The translations under genes were made by a program, and so were the position numbers. From Novosphingopyxis sp965218915 (GTDB lineage Bacteria; Pseudomonadota; Alphaproteobacteria; Sphingomonadales; Sphingomonadaceae): a stretch of DNA of 64,000 bases. How positions within the stretch are numbered: the first letter of the stretch is position 1; each line of letters opens with the position of its first letter. The stretch lies in contig NZ_OZ244708.1 in NCBI RefSeq assembly GCF_965218915.1, positions 2,666,001 to 2,730,000 of the forward strand, in the 5' to 3' direction. This document shows, piece by piece, positions 24,916-32,546 of the stretch. Below the pieces are notes generated by a model, which saw only the letters and a list, made by a program, of their open reading frames with translations, searched no databases and was not told the origin of the DNA.

Positions 24916-24930
24916 GTTATAAATTACAAC
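24916..24930. promoter_or_regulatory. candidate HxlR operator palindrome
   Basis: The sequence GTTATAAATTACAAC is a near-perfect inverted repeat (GTT.TAA.TTA.AAC) that ends one base before the start codon of the divergent HxlR gene. HxlR-type regulators bind palindromes as dimers, commonly autoregulate and control the neighbouring divergent gene. Placed between the regulator and the nine-gene run, it is well situated to control both. It is inference from position and symmetry; no binding data exist. Confidence 0.5.
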
Positions 24931-24931
24931 C

Positions 24932-25657
24932 ATGAAGACAGATAAGATAACCAGTATTGCGCCCGCTACCCCCAAGCGGCGCTATGATGAGGCCTGCGCG
25001 GCCACCCATGCGATGGACATATTGGGCGAACGCTGGGCGGTGCCGGTGATGCGCGAACTGATGCTGGGGCCACGGCGGTTTTCGGATCTGAAATCGAGCA
25101 TCAACGGGATCAGCGCCAATGTGCTGACGCAGCGGCTGGGCTCGCTGGAGGCGGCTGGCGTGACGCGGCGCAAGACGCTTCTCCCGCCCGCCTCGGTGCA
25201 GGTCTATGAACTGACGGAATGGGGCTATGAGGCCGCACCGATTCTACAAGTGATGGGCCGCTGGGCGGTACGATCACCAATGCACGACCCCACCCGCCCG
25301 TTCAGCGCGACCTCGCTGATGCTGTCCTTGCGCACCATGATCGACCAGGAGGCCGCCGCCACGCTCGACGGCACCATATTGCTGCGGCTCGATGACGAGG
25401 ATTATTACTGGACGAAAGCGGATGGTGCGATCGACATCGGCCGCGGCGCCCCACCCAAGTCCCCGCGCGTCACCATCAGCGGCGCGCCCTCGATCCTCGC
25501 CGGCTGGTTCTATGGGGGCGGCGAAGACGCGATGCTCTCCGCCGCCGACGAGCTGACCGTGGAGGGCGATCTGAACTTCGCGATGCGCTTCGCCGACTGC
25601 TTCGGCATGCCGGACAAGGCCCCGTTGCCGGACGCGAAGGACACCGCTGCGCGCTGA
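24932..25657 (+). CDS. HxlR-family transcriptional regulator with C-terminal ligand-like domain
   Basis: A 241-residue regulator. Residues about 18-105 form the HxlR winged helix: ACAATHAMDILGERWAVPVMRELMLGPRRFSDLKSSINGISANVLTQRLGSLEAAGV, including the RFSDL and QRL recognition-helix pattern. The remaining ~125 residues (from about WAVRSPMHDP) are longer than a plain HxlR protein and resemble an SCP2-type ligand-binding domain. Cys22 (EACAATHAM) sits where redox-sensing HxlR relatives such as YodB carry their reactive cysteine. The gene is divergent from the GST/VOC run, so it probably represses that run and itself in response to an electrophile or ligand. Confidence 0.88.
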   Translation: MKTDKITSIAPATPKRRYDEACAATHAMDILGERWAVPVMRELMLGPRRFSDLKSSINGISANVLTQRLGSLEAAGVTRRKTLLPPASVQVYELTEWGYEAAPILQVMGRWAVRSPMHDPTRPFSATSLMLSLRTMIDQEAAATLDGTILLRLDDEDYYWTKADGAIDIGRGAPPKSPRVTISGAPSILAGWFYGGGEDAMLSAADELTVEGDLNFAMRFADCFGMPDKAPLPDAKDTAAR

Positions 25658-25721
25658 TGCGTTGCAACCGGTAATTCTAGCCTATACCTCCGCTGCAGAC
25701 TCTCCCCCCTCAGGACGCCCT

Positions 25722-26711
25722 ATGACCGACATCCCCAATACCCAGCCCGACAGCCGCGCCGACACGGTGATGGATGCGCCCGACAAGATGGTCGACGCGC
25801 AGGAACTGTTCGGCATTCCCTTCGCCATGCAGGTGCCCGCGTTCAGCGAGGCGGACGAGCGCGTGCCGGACCTCGACCCCAGCTATGTGTTCGATCCGGA
25901 TACGACGGCGGCAATCCTGGCGGGCTTCGCCTATAATCGCCGCGTGATGGTGCAGGGCTATCACGGCACGGGCAAATCGACGCATATCGAGCAGGTCGCC
26001 GCGCGGCTCAACTGGCCGTGCATCCGGATCAATCTGGACGCGCATATCAGCCGGATCGATCTGGTCGGCCGCGATGCCATCGTGCTGAGGGACGGCCAGC
26101 AGGTTACCGAATTTCGCGAGGGGCTTTTGCCGTGGGCGCTGCAGACCCCCACCGCGCTCGTGTTCGACGAATATGACGCGGGCCGCCCCGACGTGATGTT
26201 CGTGATCCAGCGCGTGCTGGAAACCGAGGGCAAGCTGACGCTGCTCGACCAGAACCGGGTGATCCGTCCCAACAAATATTTCCGTATGTTCTCGACCGCC
26301 AACACGGTCGGGCTGGGCGATACCAGCGGGCTGTATCACGGCACGCAGCAGATCAACCAGGGCCAGATGGACCGCTGGAACATCGTCGTCACGCTCAACT
26401 ATCTGCCCGCCGCGACCGAGGCCAAGGTGGTGCTGAGCAAGGTGTCCGACACGCCCGAGGACACGGTGCAGAAGATGATCAAGGTCGCCGACCTCTCGCG
26501 CCAGGGCTTCGTCAACGGCGACATCTCCACCGTCATGAGCCCGCGCACGGTGATCAGCTGGGCGCAGAACACCGCCATCTTCCACGATGTCGGCTTCGCC
26601 TTCCGGCTGACCTTTTTGAACAAATGCGATGAGGCGGAGCGCCAGCTGGTCGCCGAATATTATCAGCGCGTGTTCGGAAAAGATTTGCCGGAGAGCGTGG
26701 CTGGAGGATAA
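25722..26711 (+). CDS. cobS: CobS-type AAA+ ATPase (aerobic cobaltochelatase subunit)
   Basis: A 329-residue MoxR/CobS-type AAA+ ATPase. The Walker A motif GYHGTGKST lies near residues 78-86, and Walker B ALVFDEYDAG near 145-153. The N-terminus MTDIPNTQPDS is preceded by a longer unlikely extension, so I used the ATG at 25722. With CobT it drives cobalt insertion into hydrogenobyrinic acid diamide by CobN in the aerobic B12 pathway. CobN and other B12 genes are not in the window. In many proteobacteria CobST pairs occur without B12 synthesis, so a MoxR-like chaperone role is also possible. cobT is separated from it by an unrelated gene. Confidence 0.92.
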   Translation: MTDIPNTQPDSRADTVMDAPDKMVDAQELFGIPFAMQVPAFSEADERVPDLDPSYVFDPDTTAAILAGFAYNRRVMVQGYHGTGKSTHIEQVAARLNWPCIRINLDAHISRIDLVGRDAIVLRDGQQVTEFREGLLPWALQTPTALVFDEYDAGRPDVMFVIQRVLETEGKLTLLDQNRVIRPNKYFRMFSTANTVGLGDTSGLYHGTQQINQGQMDRWNIVVTLNYLPAATEAKVVLSKVSDTPEDTVQKMIKVADLSRQGFVNGDISTVMSPRTVISWAQNTAIFHDVGFAFRLTFLNKCDEAERQLVAEYYQRVFGKDLPESVAGG

Positions 26712-26746
26712 GTTTCTTAGCGCTATATCGTGCCAAGGGGGAAATT

Positions 26747-27592
26747 ATGTCTAGATCACTGAAGTTGCTTTTGCTGGCTCCGCTTCTCGTCGCTGCCACT
26801 CCTTATCAGGCTCAAATGCTCCCGACGCTGATTTTGCCTAATAACGAAATTATTTCGACGCTGGGCGTTGAGCAGGTGGTGAAGGATGATGAGACAGTAT
26901 TGGAGGCACCGCTTGGATGGGTCGTAATGGCCGAAGTGGGAAATGACTTAGAACTTAGCTTCTCCGGCCTGACATCGCAGGTAAAAGCTGGCGATATGAT
27001 GCATGGCACCATTTTAACCGGCGGCGATTTAGTGGGGCGGCAGTTGGGATTCTGCATGTACCCCAAGTCCGACTTGGCTAAGAGTTTAGCTTCGGCACTC
27101 ACTCTCGGCATCAGTGACTTGGCGACCAAGATATCGAAGGATACGCAATTTTGCGTATACGATGTCGATCAGGATGGAAATCTGGATCATTCTTTGCTCG
27201 TCGGGGCCAAAAGTAAGGAATTGATTCAACAGATGGTCATTGCCGACACGCCTTATACAGTCGTCCCCAGGATGAAGCGCGATGAAAGCGAGCGCTTTTG
27301 GATAAGCTATCATAAAGGAGGGGCGTTTGGAGGATCGCCAAGGCTCGATCTACATCTCAAAGAAGACCGGATTAATGGCTACCTTTCTGATCTTAAAGCG
27401 CAAAGAGGTAGTGAGGTCTATCAACTGCCTCTTCGAGTAAAATTGGACCCCAAACTGGGCAGGCAGTCCGTAACGATTGCTGGCGCCAAGATTTTGGTTA
27501 CGGAATTTGCCAAAGACAATAGCTGGATCAAGGCGGAAATTGAACGTAACTTCGATGAAACTCCTGTCCAGGGGACCTTTACGGTATATTAG
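26747..27592 (+). CDS. AT-rich secreted protein of unknown function between cobS and cobT
   Basis: A 281-residue protein starting MSRSLKLLLLAPLLVAATPYQAQ, a good Sec signal peptide, preceded by AAGGGGG. The mature part has no domain I recognise. It is rich in Lys, Asp and Val, has a YDVDQDGNLDHSLL segment resembling a calcium-binding DxDxDG loop, and ends VQGTFTVY. Base and codon use differ strongly from the neighbours (frequent tta, aat, gat, agt codons), and it lies in the same direction between cobS and cobT, 35 bp from cobS and 6 bp from cobT. This looks like a recently acquired gene inserted into an otherwise contiguous operon. Confidence 0.75.
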   Translation: MSRSLKLLLLAPLLVAATPYQAQMLPTLILPNNEIISTLGVEQVVKDDETVLEAPLGWVVMAEVGNDLELSFSGLTSQVKAGDMMHGTILTGGDLVGRQLGFCMYPKSDLAKSLASALTLGISDLATKISKDTQFCVYDVDQDGNLDHSLLVGAKSKELIQQMVIADTPYTVVPRMKRDESERFWISYHKGGAFGGSPRLDLHLKEDRINGYLSDLKAQRGSEVYQLPLRVKLDPKLGRQSVTIAGAKILVTEFAKDNSWIKAEIERNFDETPVQGTFTVY

Positions 27593-27598
27593 TCGACA

Positions 27599-29416
27599 AT
27601 GACCGACCGCAGCCGCCTCGATGACCTGAAATCCGCGCTCGCCGGGTGCGCGCGGGCGATGGCGCATGAGCCCGAGCTCGACGTCGCTTGGACCGCCGAT
27701 GCGCCGTCGGCCTCGCGCGGCTCCATGAAATTACCGATGCCCGCGCGCGACCTGCCGCCCGAGCAAATCGCCGAGGCGCGCGGTTTTGCCGACCAGTTTG
27801 CGCTCAGGATGCGTCACCATGATGCCGCCGCCCACGCCGCCGCGCGCCCGCGCGAGGCCATAGCCTCCGCCGCCTTCGATGCCATCGAGCATGCCCGGAT
27901 CGATGCGCTGGGATCGAAGGGCATGGATGGGGTCGGCCGCAACCTCACCGCCGCGCTCGAACAGCGGCTGAAATCGGACGCGATCGTGCGGGCAAAGGCG
28001 CGCGACGAGGTGCCGCTGTCGACCGCGCTGCAATTGCTGGTGCGCGAACGGCTGACCGGCGAGCCGAGCCCTGCGGCGGCGCAGCCGGGCCTCGATCTGG
28101 TGCGCGACTGGATCGAGGAGCGCGCCGGCTCGGATCTCGATACGCTCGGCCTCGCGCTCGACGACCAGCGCGCGTTCGCGTCGCTCGCCCAGACGATGCT
28201 GCAGCATCTCGACCTGACCGAAGGCGAGATCGACCCCGACGAGGGCGATGACGGCGGCGAGGATGACGAAGACTTGTCTGACGAAGACGATTCGCAGGAC
28301 GAGGACGAGCAGCAGGGTGACAGCGGCCAGACCGAGATGCGCGCCGAATCCGACGACAGCGAGGGCGACGAGAGCGACGAGCAGACCGACGGCGAGATGA
28401 CCGACGACAGCGAGATGATGGAAGGCGATATGGGCGACGAGGGCATGCAGCCCGTGCGCCCGGGCCGCCCGAACTGGGACCCATCCCCCGATCTCGGCTA
28501 TGACGTCTGGACGGGCCGCTTCGACGAGATCGTCGAGGCGTCCGAGCTGGCCGACGAGGAGGAACTCACCCGCCTGCGCCAGTTCCTCGACCAGCAGCTC
28601 GCCAACCTGCAGGGCACGGTGACCAGGCTCGCCCACCGCCTCCAGCGCCGCCTGATGGCGCAGCAGAACCGCAGCTGGGATTTCGACCAGGAGGAAGGGC
28701 TGCTCGACGCCGCCCGGCTCGCCCGCGTCGTCGTCAGCCCCGGCCATTCGCTGAGCTACAAGGTCGAGCGCGAGATGGCGTTTCGCGACACGGTGGTGAC
28801 GCTGCTCATCGATAACAGCGGCTCGATGCGCGGGCGGCCGATCGGCATCGCCGCGGTCAGCGCGGAGATCCTTGCGCGCACGCTGGAACGCTGCGGCGTG
28901 AAGACCGAGATCCTGGGCTTCACCACCCGCGCCTGGAAGGGCGGGCAATCGCGCGAGGACTGGCTCGCCGCCGATCGCCCCGCGCAGCCCGGCCGTCTCA
29001 ACGATCTGCGCCACATCATCTACAAGCGCGCCGACGAACCCTGGCGCCGCGCCAAGCGCAATCTTGGCCTGATGATGCGCGAGGGTCTGCTCAAGGAAAA
29101 TATCGACGGCGAGGCGCTGCTCTGGGCGCATGCCCGCATGATCGCGCGGCCCGAGGAACGGCGCATCCTGATGGTGATTTCCGACGGCGCGCCGGTCGAC
29201 GACAGCACGCTGTCGGTCAATCACGGCGCCTATCTGGAGCAGCATTTGCGCAAGGTGATCGAATGGATCGAAACGCGCAGCCCGGTGCAGCTCGTCGCCA
29301 TCGGCATCGGCCACGACGTGACGCGCTATTACCGCCGCGCGGTAACGATCATGGACGCCGAACAGCTTGGCGGCACGATGATCGAGCAACTGGCGGAGCT
29401 CTTCGACGAGGAGTGA
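27599..29416 (+). CDS. cobT: CobT-type cobaltochelatase subunit
   Basis: A 605-residue partner of CobS. The N-terminal 200 residues are helical; residues about 207-280 are a strongly acidic Asp/Glu/Ser/Gln stretch of the kind long known in CobT. A C-terminal von Willebrand A domain begins near VVTLLIDNSGSMRGRP, with a complete metal-ion-dependent adhesion site DNSGS (residues about 404-408). The DGAPVDDSTL segment and IAIGIGHDVTRYYRRAV follow as in the family. The start ATG at 27599 is 6 bp after the intervening secreted-protein gene. CobT binds CobS and stimulates its ATPase in aerobic B12 synthesis. Confidence 0.93.
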   Translation: MTDRSRLDDLKSALAGCARAMAHEPELDVAWTADAPSASRGSMKLPMPARDLPPEQIAEARGFADQFALRMRHHDAAAHAAARPREAIASAAFDAIEHARIDALGSKGMDGVGRNLTAALEQRLKSDAIVRAKARDEVPLSTALQLLVRERLTGEPSPAAAQPGLDLVRDWIEERAGSDLDTLGLALDDQRAFASLAQTMLQHLDLTEGEIDPDEGDDGGEDDEDLSDEDDSQDEDEQQGDSGQTEMRAESDDSEGDESDEQTDGEMTDDSEMMEGDMGDEGMQPVRPGRPNWDPSPDLGYDVWTGRFDEIVEASELADEEELTRLRQFLDQQLANLQGTVTRLAHRLQRRLMAQQNRSWDFDQEEGLLDAARLARVVVSPGHSLSYKVEREMAFRDTVVTLLIDNSGSMRGRPIGIAAVSAEILARTLERCGVKTEILGFTTRAWKGGQSREDWLAADRPAQPGRLNDLRHIIYKRADEPWRRAKRNLGLMMREGLLKENIDGEALLWAHARMIARPEERRILMVISDGAPVDDSTLSVNHGAYLEQHLRKVIEWIETRSPVQLVAIGIGHDVTRYYRRAVTIMDAEQLGGTMIEQLAELFDEE

Positions 29417-29556
29417 GATCATCTTTCTGATTATTGCACGGCCCGGGAAAGCAGACCGGGCTGACGGTAATATCTCGGTTTCAAATGTTCTTCTTTGGAG
29501 ATGAGTGGGTGACGCGAATTCAAACCGAGACACCACCGGGCTGACAGGGCGATTGT

Positions 29557-29589
29557 CATCGTGCTTACATCGTGCTTACATCGTGCTAA
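29557..29589 (+). promoter_or_regulatory. three tandem 11-bp repeats upstream of the toxin-antitoxin pair
   Basis: The sequence CATCGTGCTTA occurs twice, followed by CATCGTGCTAA, in direct head-to-tail order with an 11-bp period, close to one helical turn, so a DNA-binding protein would see every copy on the same face. The repeats end 10 bp before the antitoxin start. This is the expected arrangement for autorepression by an AbrB/MazE-type antitoxin or its complex. A candidate -35 TTGTCA (29553-29558) overlaps the first copy. It is an inference from position. Confidence 0.6.
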
Positions 29590-29598
29590 CAATGCCTC

Positions 29599-29871
29599 AT
29601 GCATACAACCCTGCGAAAAATGGGCAACTCCACCGGCCTGATCCTTCCGAAGGCGGTCATGCGCGCGCTCGGGGTCGAAACCGGCGCCAAGATGGCGATG
29701 CGGGTCGAGGACGGCCGCGTCATCGCCGAGCCGGTGCGCGAACGAAAGGTGCAGGACGGCTGGGAGAAGGACGCGGCGATCATAGGAGCGCTAGGGGTAA
29801 CTGAAGCGGAACGCCGTTGGCTCGACTTCGACGATCCCATCGACGGCGATTGGCCGGACGATGGTGAATGA
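29599..29871 (+). CDS. AbrB/MazE-type antitoxin
   Basis: A 90-residue protein whose N-terminal half reads MHTTLRKMGNSTGLILPKAVMRALGVETGAKMAMRVEDG, the swapped-hairpin AbrB/MazE DNA-binding fold with the MGNSxGLxLPK motif. The C-terminal half is acidic and ends DDPIDGDWPDDGE, as expected of an antitoxin segment that wraps the toxin. Its stop overlaps the toxin start by 4 nt (ATGA). Three 11-bp direct repeats lie just upstream and may be its operator. No strong Shine-Dalgarno sequence is seen before the ATG. Confidence 0.9.
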   Translation: MHTTLRKMGNSTGLILPKAVMRALGVETGAKMAMRVEDGRVIAEPVRERKVQDGWEKDAAIIGALGVTEAERRWLDFDDPIDGDWPDDGE

Positions 29872-30203
29872 CCAATGCGAAAAACGCCCAGCGCGGCGAA
29901 ATCTGGTTGATCCGTCTTGACCCGGCGATCGGCCGGGAAATCCGCAAGTCACGGCCCTGCCTGATCGTTTCGCCCGATGGCATAAACCGCCACCTCGGGA
30001 CGGTTATCGTAATGCCCATGACGACGGGAAGCCACCCGGCGCGATTTCGCCCTGACATCGCCTTTCATGAACGCCGCGGCCTCTTGCTCGGCGATCAAAT
30101 CCGCAGCGTCTCGAAGGAATGCTTGTCGAAACGGCTTGGCTTGGCCGAACCCGAGACACGCAAGCGCGCGCTTCGCATTCTTCGCGAGATGTTCGAGGAG
30201 TGA
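29868..30203 (+). CDS. PemK/MazF-type toxin
   Basis: A 111-residue toxin of the MazF/PemK family. AQRGEIWLIRLDPAIGREIRKSRPCLIVSPDGIN is the first beta-strand block with the invariant RGEIW and the Lys-Arg-Pro, and HLGTVIVMPMTT the second. These proteins are mRNA endonucleases, cutting at short sequences and inhibiting translation when the antitoxin is degraded. The recognition sequence cannot be predicted. It is translationally coupled to the antitoxin. The nitroreductase gene starts 4 bp after the toxin stop, so the pair and that gene may share a transcript. Confidence 0.93.
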   Translation: MTNAKNAQRGEIWLIRLDPAIGREIRKSRPCLIVSPDGINRHLGTVIVMPMTTGSHPARFRPDIAFHERRGLLLGDQIRSVSKECLSKRLGLAEPETRKRALRILREMFEE

Positions 30204-30207
30204 CGAT

Positions 30208-30882
30208 ATGAACGTCGCCGAAGCCGTCACCACCCGCCGCTCGATCCGGCATTTCCTCGACACGCCCGTCGATCCCGCCATTCTCCGCCGCGTACTGGAA
30301 ACCGCGCGGCGCGCGCCATCGGGCGGCAATCTTCAGCCGTGGCACGGCGTGGTCCTGACCGGCGGTCCGCTCGCCGCGCTGATCGAAGCGGCGCAGGAAC
30401 GGGTGCGGATGGGCGCCGAGGGGCAGGAGCCCGAATATGACGTCTATCCGCCCCAGCTCGCCGAACCCTATCGCGGCCGCCGGTTCGGCGTGGGCGAGGC
30501 GATGTACCGAGCGCTGGGCATCGCGCACGACAACAGGATGGGCCGGATGCTCCAGTTCGCCCATAATTTCCGCGCCTTCGACGCGCCCGTCCTGATGCTG
30601 GTCCATTGTCCCCGCTTCATGGGTCCGCCGCAATGGTCGGACATGGGGATGTGGCTGATGACGGTCATGCTGCTGCTGCGCGAGGAGGGCCTGGACAGCT
30701 GCCCCCAGGAAGCGTGGTCGGTCTACGGCCGCACGATCAGACGGCAGCTCGGCATCGACGACGGGCATATCCTGTTCTGCGGCCTCGCCGTCGGCTATCG
30801 CGATCCGGAGCATGCGGTGAACAATTTCGAGGTCGCGCGGGCCGAGCTGGACGAGACGGTGGAATGGCGGGGATTCGACTGA
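30208..30882 (+). CDS. nitroreductase family protein
   Basis: A 224-residue FMN-dependent nitroreductase. MNVAEAVTTRRSIRHFLDTPVDPAILRRVLETARRAPSGGNLQPWHGVV contains the RRSIR and APSGGNLQPW motifs that bind FMN. VLMLVHCPRFMGPPQWSDMGMWLMTVMLLLREEGLDSCPQEAW is the helical part, and GIDDGHILFCGLAVGYRDPEHAVNNFEV is the C-terminal FMN segment. The family reduces nitroaromatics, quinones or acts as ene-reductases on unknown substrates. I used the ATG at 30208, which is 4 bp after the toxin stop. A longer frame to 30067 is not supported because it runs back into the toxin gene. Confidence 0.92.
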   Translation: MNVAEAVTTRRSIRHFLDTPVDPAILRRVLETARRAPSGGNLQPWHGVVLTGGPLAALIEAAQERVRMGAEGQEPEYDVYPPQLAEPYRGRRFGVGEAMYRALGIAHDNRMGRMLQFAHNFRAFDAPVLMLVHCPRFMGPPQWSDMGMWLMTVMLLLREEGLDSCPQEAWSVYGRTIRRQLGIDDGHILFCGLAVGYRDPEHAVNNFEVARAELDETVEWRGFD

Positions 30883-30938
30883 ACCGTTGACGGGGCGGAT
30901 GGTTGATTTCGCATTCGAACTGACCCACACACGATCCC

Positions 30939-32381
30939 ATGCCCACCACGCCGCTCCGCCTCTACAACAGCCTGACCCGCAAGACCGAAATCTTCCGCCC
31001 CGTCCACCGGGGCCAAGCGCGGGTCTACAGCTGCGGACCGACGGTGTATAACTACCCGCATATCGGCAATATGCGCGCCTATGTGTTCGCCGACACGCTG
31101 GGCCGCGCGCTCAGCTACAAGGACTATCATCTGATCCACGTCATCAACATCACCGATGTCGGCCATCTGACCGACGATGCCGATGCCGGCGAGGATAAGC
31201 TGGAAAAAGCCGCCGCCGCCGACAAGGCCCGCACCATCTGGGACATCGCGCAGCATTATACAGAGGCCTATTGGACCGACGTCAAGGCGCTCAACATCCG
31301 CGAACCGGCGCATTGGTCGATCGCCACCGATTATGTGCCCGCGATGATCGCGTTCGCCGAGCAAATTGCTGCGCAGCATTGCTACGAGATCGACGGCGGG
31401 CTCTATTTCGACGTCTCCACCGTCCCCGATTACGGCCGCCTCGCGCGGCACAAGAGCGATGACGAGGCGGAAGGCCGCATCGATGCCGTCGAAGGAAAGC
31501 GTCACCCGGCCGATTTCGCGATCTGGCGCAAGACGCCGCCGGGCGAGACGCGGCAGATGGAATGGGACAGCCCCTGGGGCAAGGGCGCGCCGGGTTGGCA
31601 TCTGGAATGCTCGGTGATGGGCGAGAAGCTGCTCGGGCTTCCTTTTGATATTCACACCGGCGGGATCGATCACCGCGAAATTCATCACCCCAACGAGATC
31701 GCCCAGAACCAGGCCTTTTGCGGTGGAGACGGAAGCGGTGCACGCATCTGGATGCACAACAACTTTTTGATCGACCGGACCGGGAAGATGTCGAAATCCG
31801 CGGGCGAATTTTTACGCCTGCCGTTGCTGGTGGAAAAAGGCGTCCATCCCCTCGCTTACCGCCTGATGTGTCTGCAGGCGCATTATCGCAGCGAGCTGGA
31901 GTTCAGCTGGGACAATCTCGCCGCCGCGCTTACTCGCCTTAAACGCCTCGTCATGGGCGCGCAGCGGCTGAAGGAGCATGAGGACGAGCGCGACATCACC
32001 CATCCGCTGATCATCCAGGCCAAAGCCGATTTCGATGCCGCGATCTCGGACGATCTCAATACGCCCAAGGCGCTGACCACGCTGGAGCAGGTGATTGCGA
32101 TGAAGCGCGTGTGCGAGGGCGATCGCTACCGCCTGATCATGCAGATGGACGAGGTGCTGGGGCTCGATCTGCTGCATCTCGCGCGCACCGATCTGCGTAT
32201 TCGCCCGGCGGGTTCAAGCCTGACCGAGGGAGACGTGACCGCGCGCCTTATCGAACGGCGGGAAGCGCGCGATGAAAAGGATTTCGCCCGGTCCGATGCG
32301 ATCCGTGACGAGCTGACCGAGGCCGGGATCGAGCTGATGGACGGCGATCCGTTGGGCTGGGAATGGCGGCTGTCGCTGTAA
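30939..32381 (+). CDS. cysS: cysteine--tRNA ligase
   Basis: A 480-residue class I aminoacyl-tRNA synthetase that charges tRNA-Cys. The signatures are clear: Cys32 (VYSCGPTVYNYPHIGN) as one zinc ligand, the HIGN form of HIGH at residues 41-44, GWHLECSVM with the second zinc Cys, and KMSKS at residues 283-287. HTGGIDHREIHHPNEIAQNQA supplies the zinc-site histidines. The C-terminal anticodon-binding end reads LTEAGIELMDGDPLGWEWRLSL. Length and order match the family. It is downstream of the nitroreductase by about 56 bp. Confidence 0.98.
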   Translation: MPTTPLRLYNSLTRKTEIFRPVHRGQARVYSCGPTVYNYPHIGNMRAYVFADTLGRALSYKDYHLIHVINITDVGHLTDDADAGEDKLEKAAAADKARTIWDIAQHYTEAYWTDVKALNIREPAHWSIATDYVPAMIAFAEQIAAQHCYEIDGGLYFDVSTVPDYGRLARHKSDDEAEGRIDAVEGKRHPADFAIWRKTPPGETRQMEWDSPWGKGAPGWHLECSVMGEKLLGLPFDIHTGGIDHREIHHPNEIAQNQAFCGGDGSGARIWMHNNFLIDRTGKMSKSAGEFLRLPLLVEKGVHPLAYRLMCLQAHYRSELEFSWDNLAAALTRLKRLVMGAQRLKEHEDERDITHPLIIQAKADFDAAISDDLNTPKALTTLEQVIAMKRVCEGDRYRLIMQMDEVLGLDLLHLARTDLRIRPAGSSLTEGDVTARLIERREARDEKDFARSDAIRDELTEAGIELMDGDPLGWEWRLSL

Positions 32382-32382
32382 T

Positions 32383-32478
32383 TCCCCCCTTCAAGGGGGG
32401 GGGTAGGGGTGGGGGCTTCGTCAGATGCTGCGCCAGATCGATAGTCCCCACCCCCGGCCCAGTTTTGGAGGGGGAGAA
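32383..32478. repeat. palindromic intergenic element
   Basis: Downstream of cysS lies CCCCCCTTCAAGGGGGGGGG, then GGTAGGGGTGGGGG and, after a short spacer, CCCCACCCCCGGCCC. The arms CCCCCC/GGGGGG and GTGGGGG/CCCCCAC form nested hairpins. The layout resembles the elements at 12423 and 56491 but the sequence differs. It separates cysS from the dehydrogenase gene. Confidence 0.75.
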
Positions 32479-32546
32479 GAGCCACTTACCGGAACGACGC
32501 CGCGCTTGCGCTGTTTCCCCTTCATCCCCCGGACCAAGGACATCCT

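Noticed and set aside
18925..25657. The HxlR-linked cluster as a biosynthetic gene cluster
   Set aside because: No synthase, synthetase or carrier protein is present; the content is conjugation, VOC, reductase and small-ligand proteins, which fits detoxification better.
25722..29416. A complete vitamin B12 biosynthesis locus
   Set aside because: Only cobS and cobT are present; no cobN, no corrin ring genes and no cobalamin riboswitch were seen in the window.
27731..29536. 601-codon minus-strand frame opposite cobT
   Set aside because: Shadow of the acidic stretch and VWA domain of cobT; no start signal and no motif.
29557..29589. Three short tandem repeats considered as a CRISPR array
   Set aside because: Copies are adjacent without spacers and only 11 bp long; no cas genes. 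Position before the antitoxin gene fits an operator.
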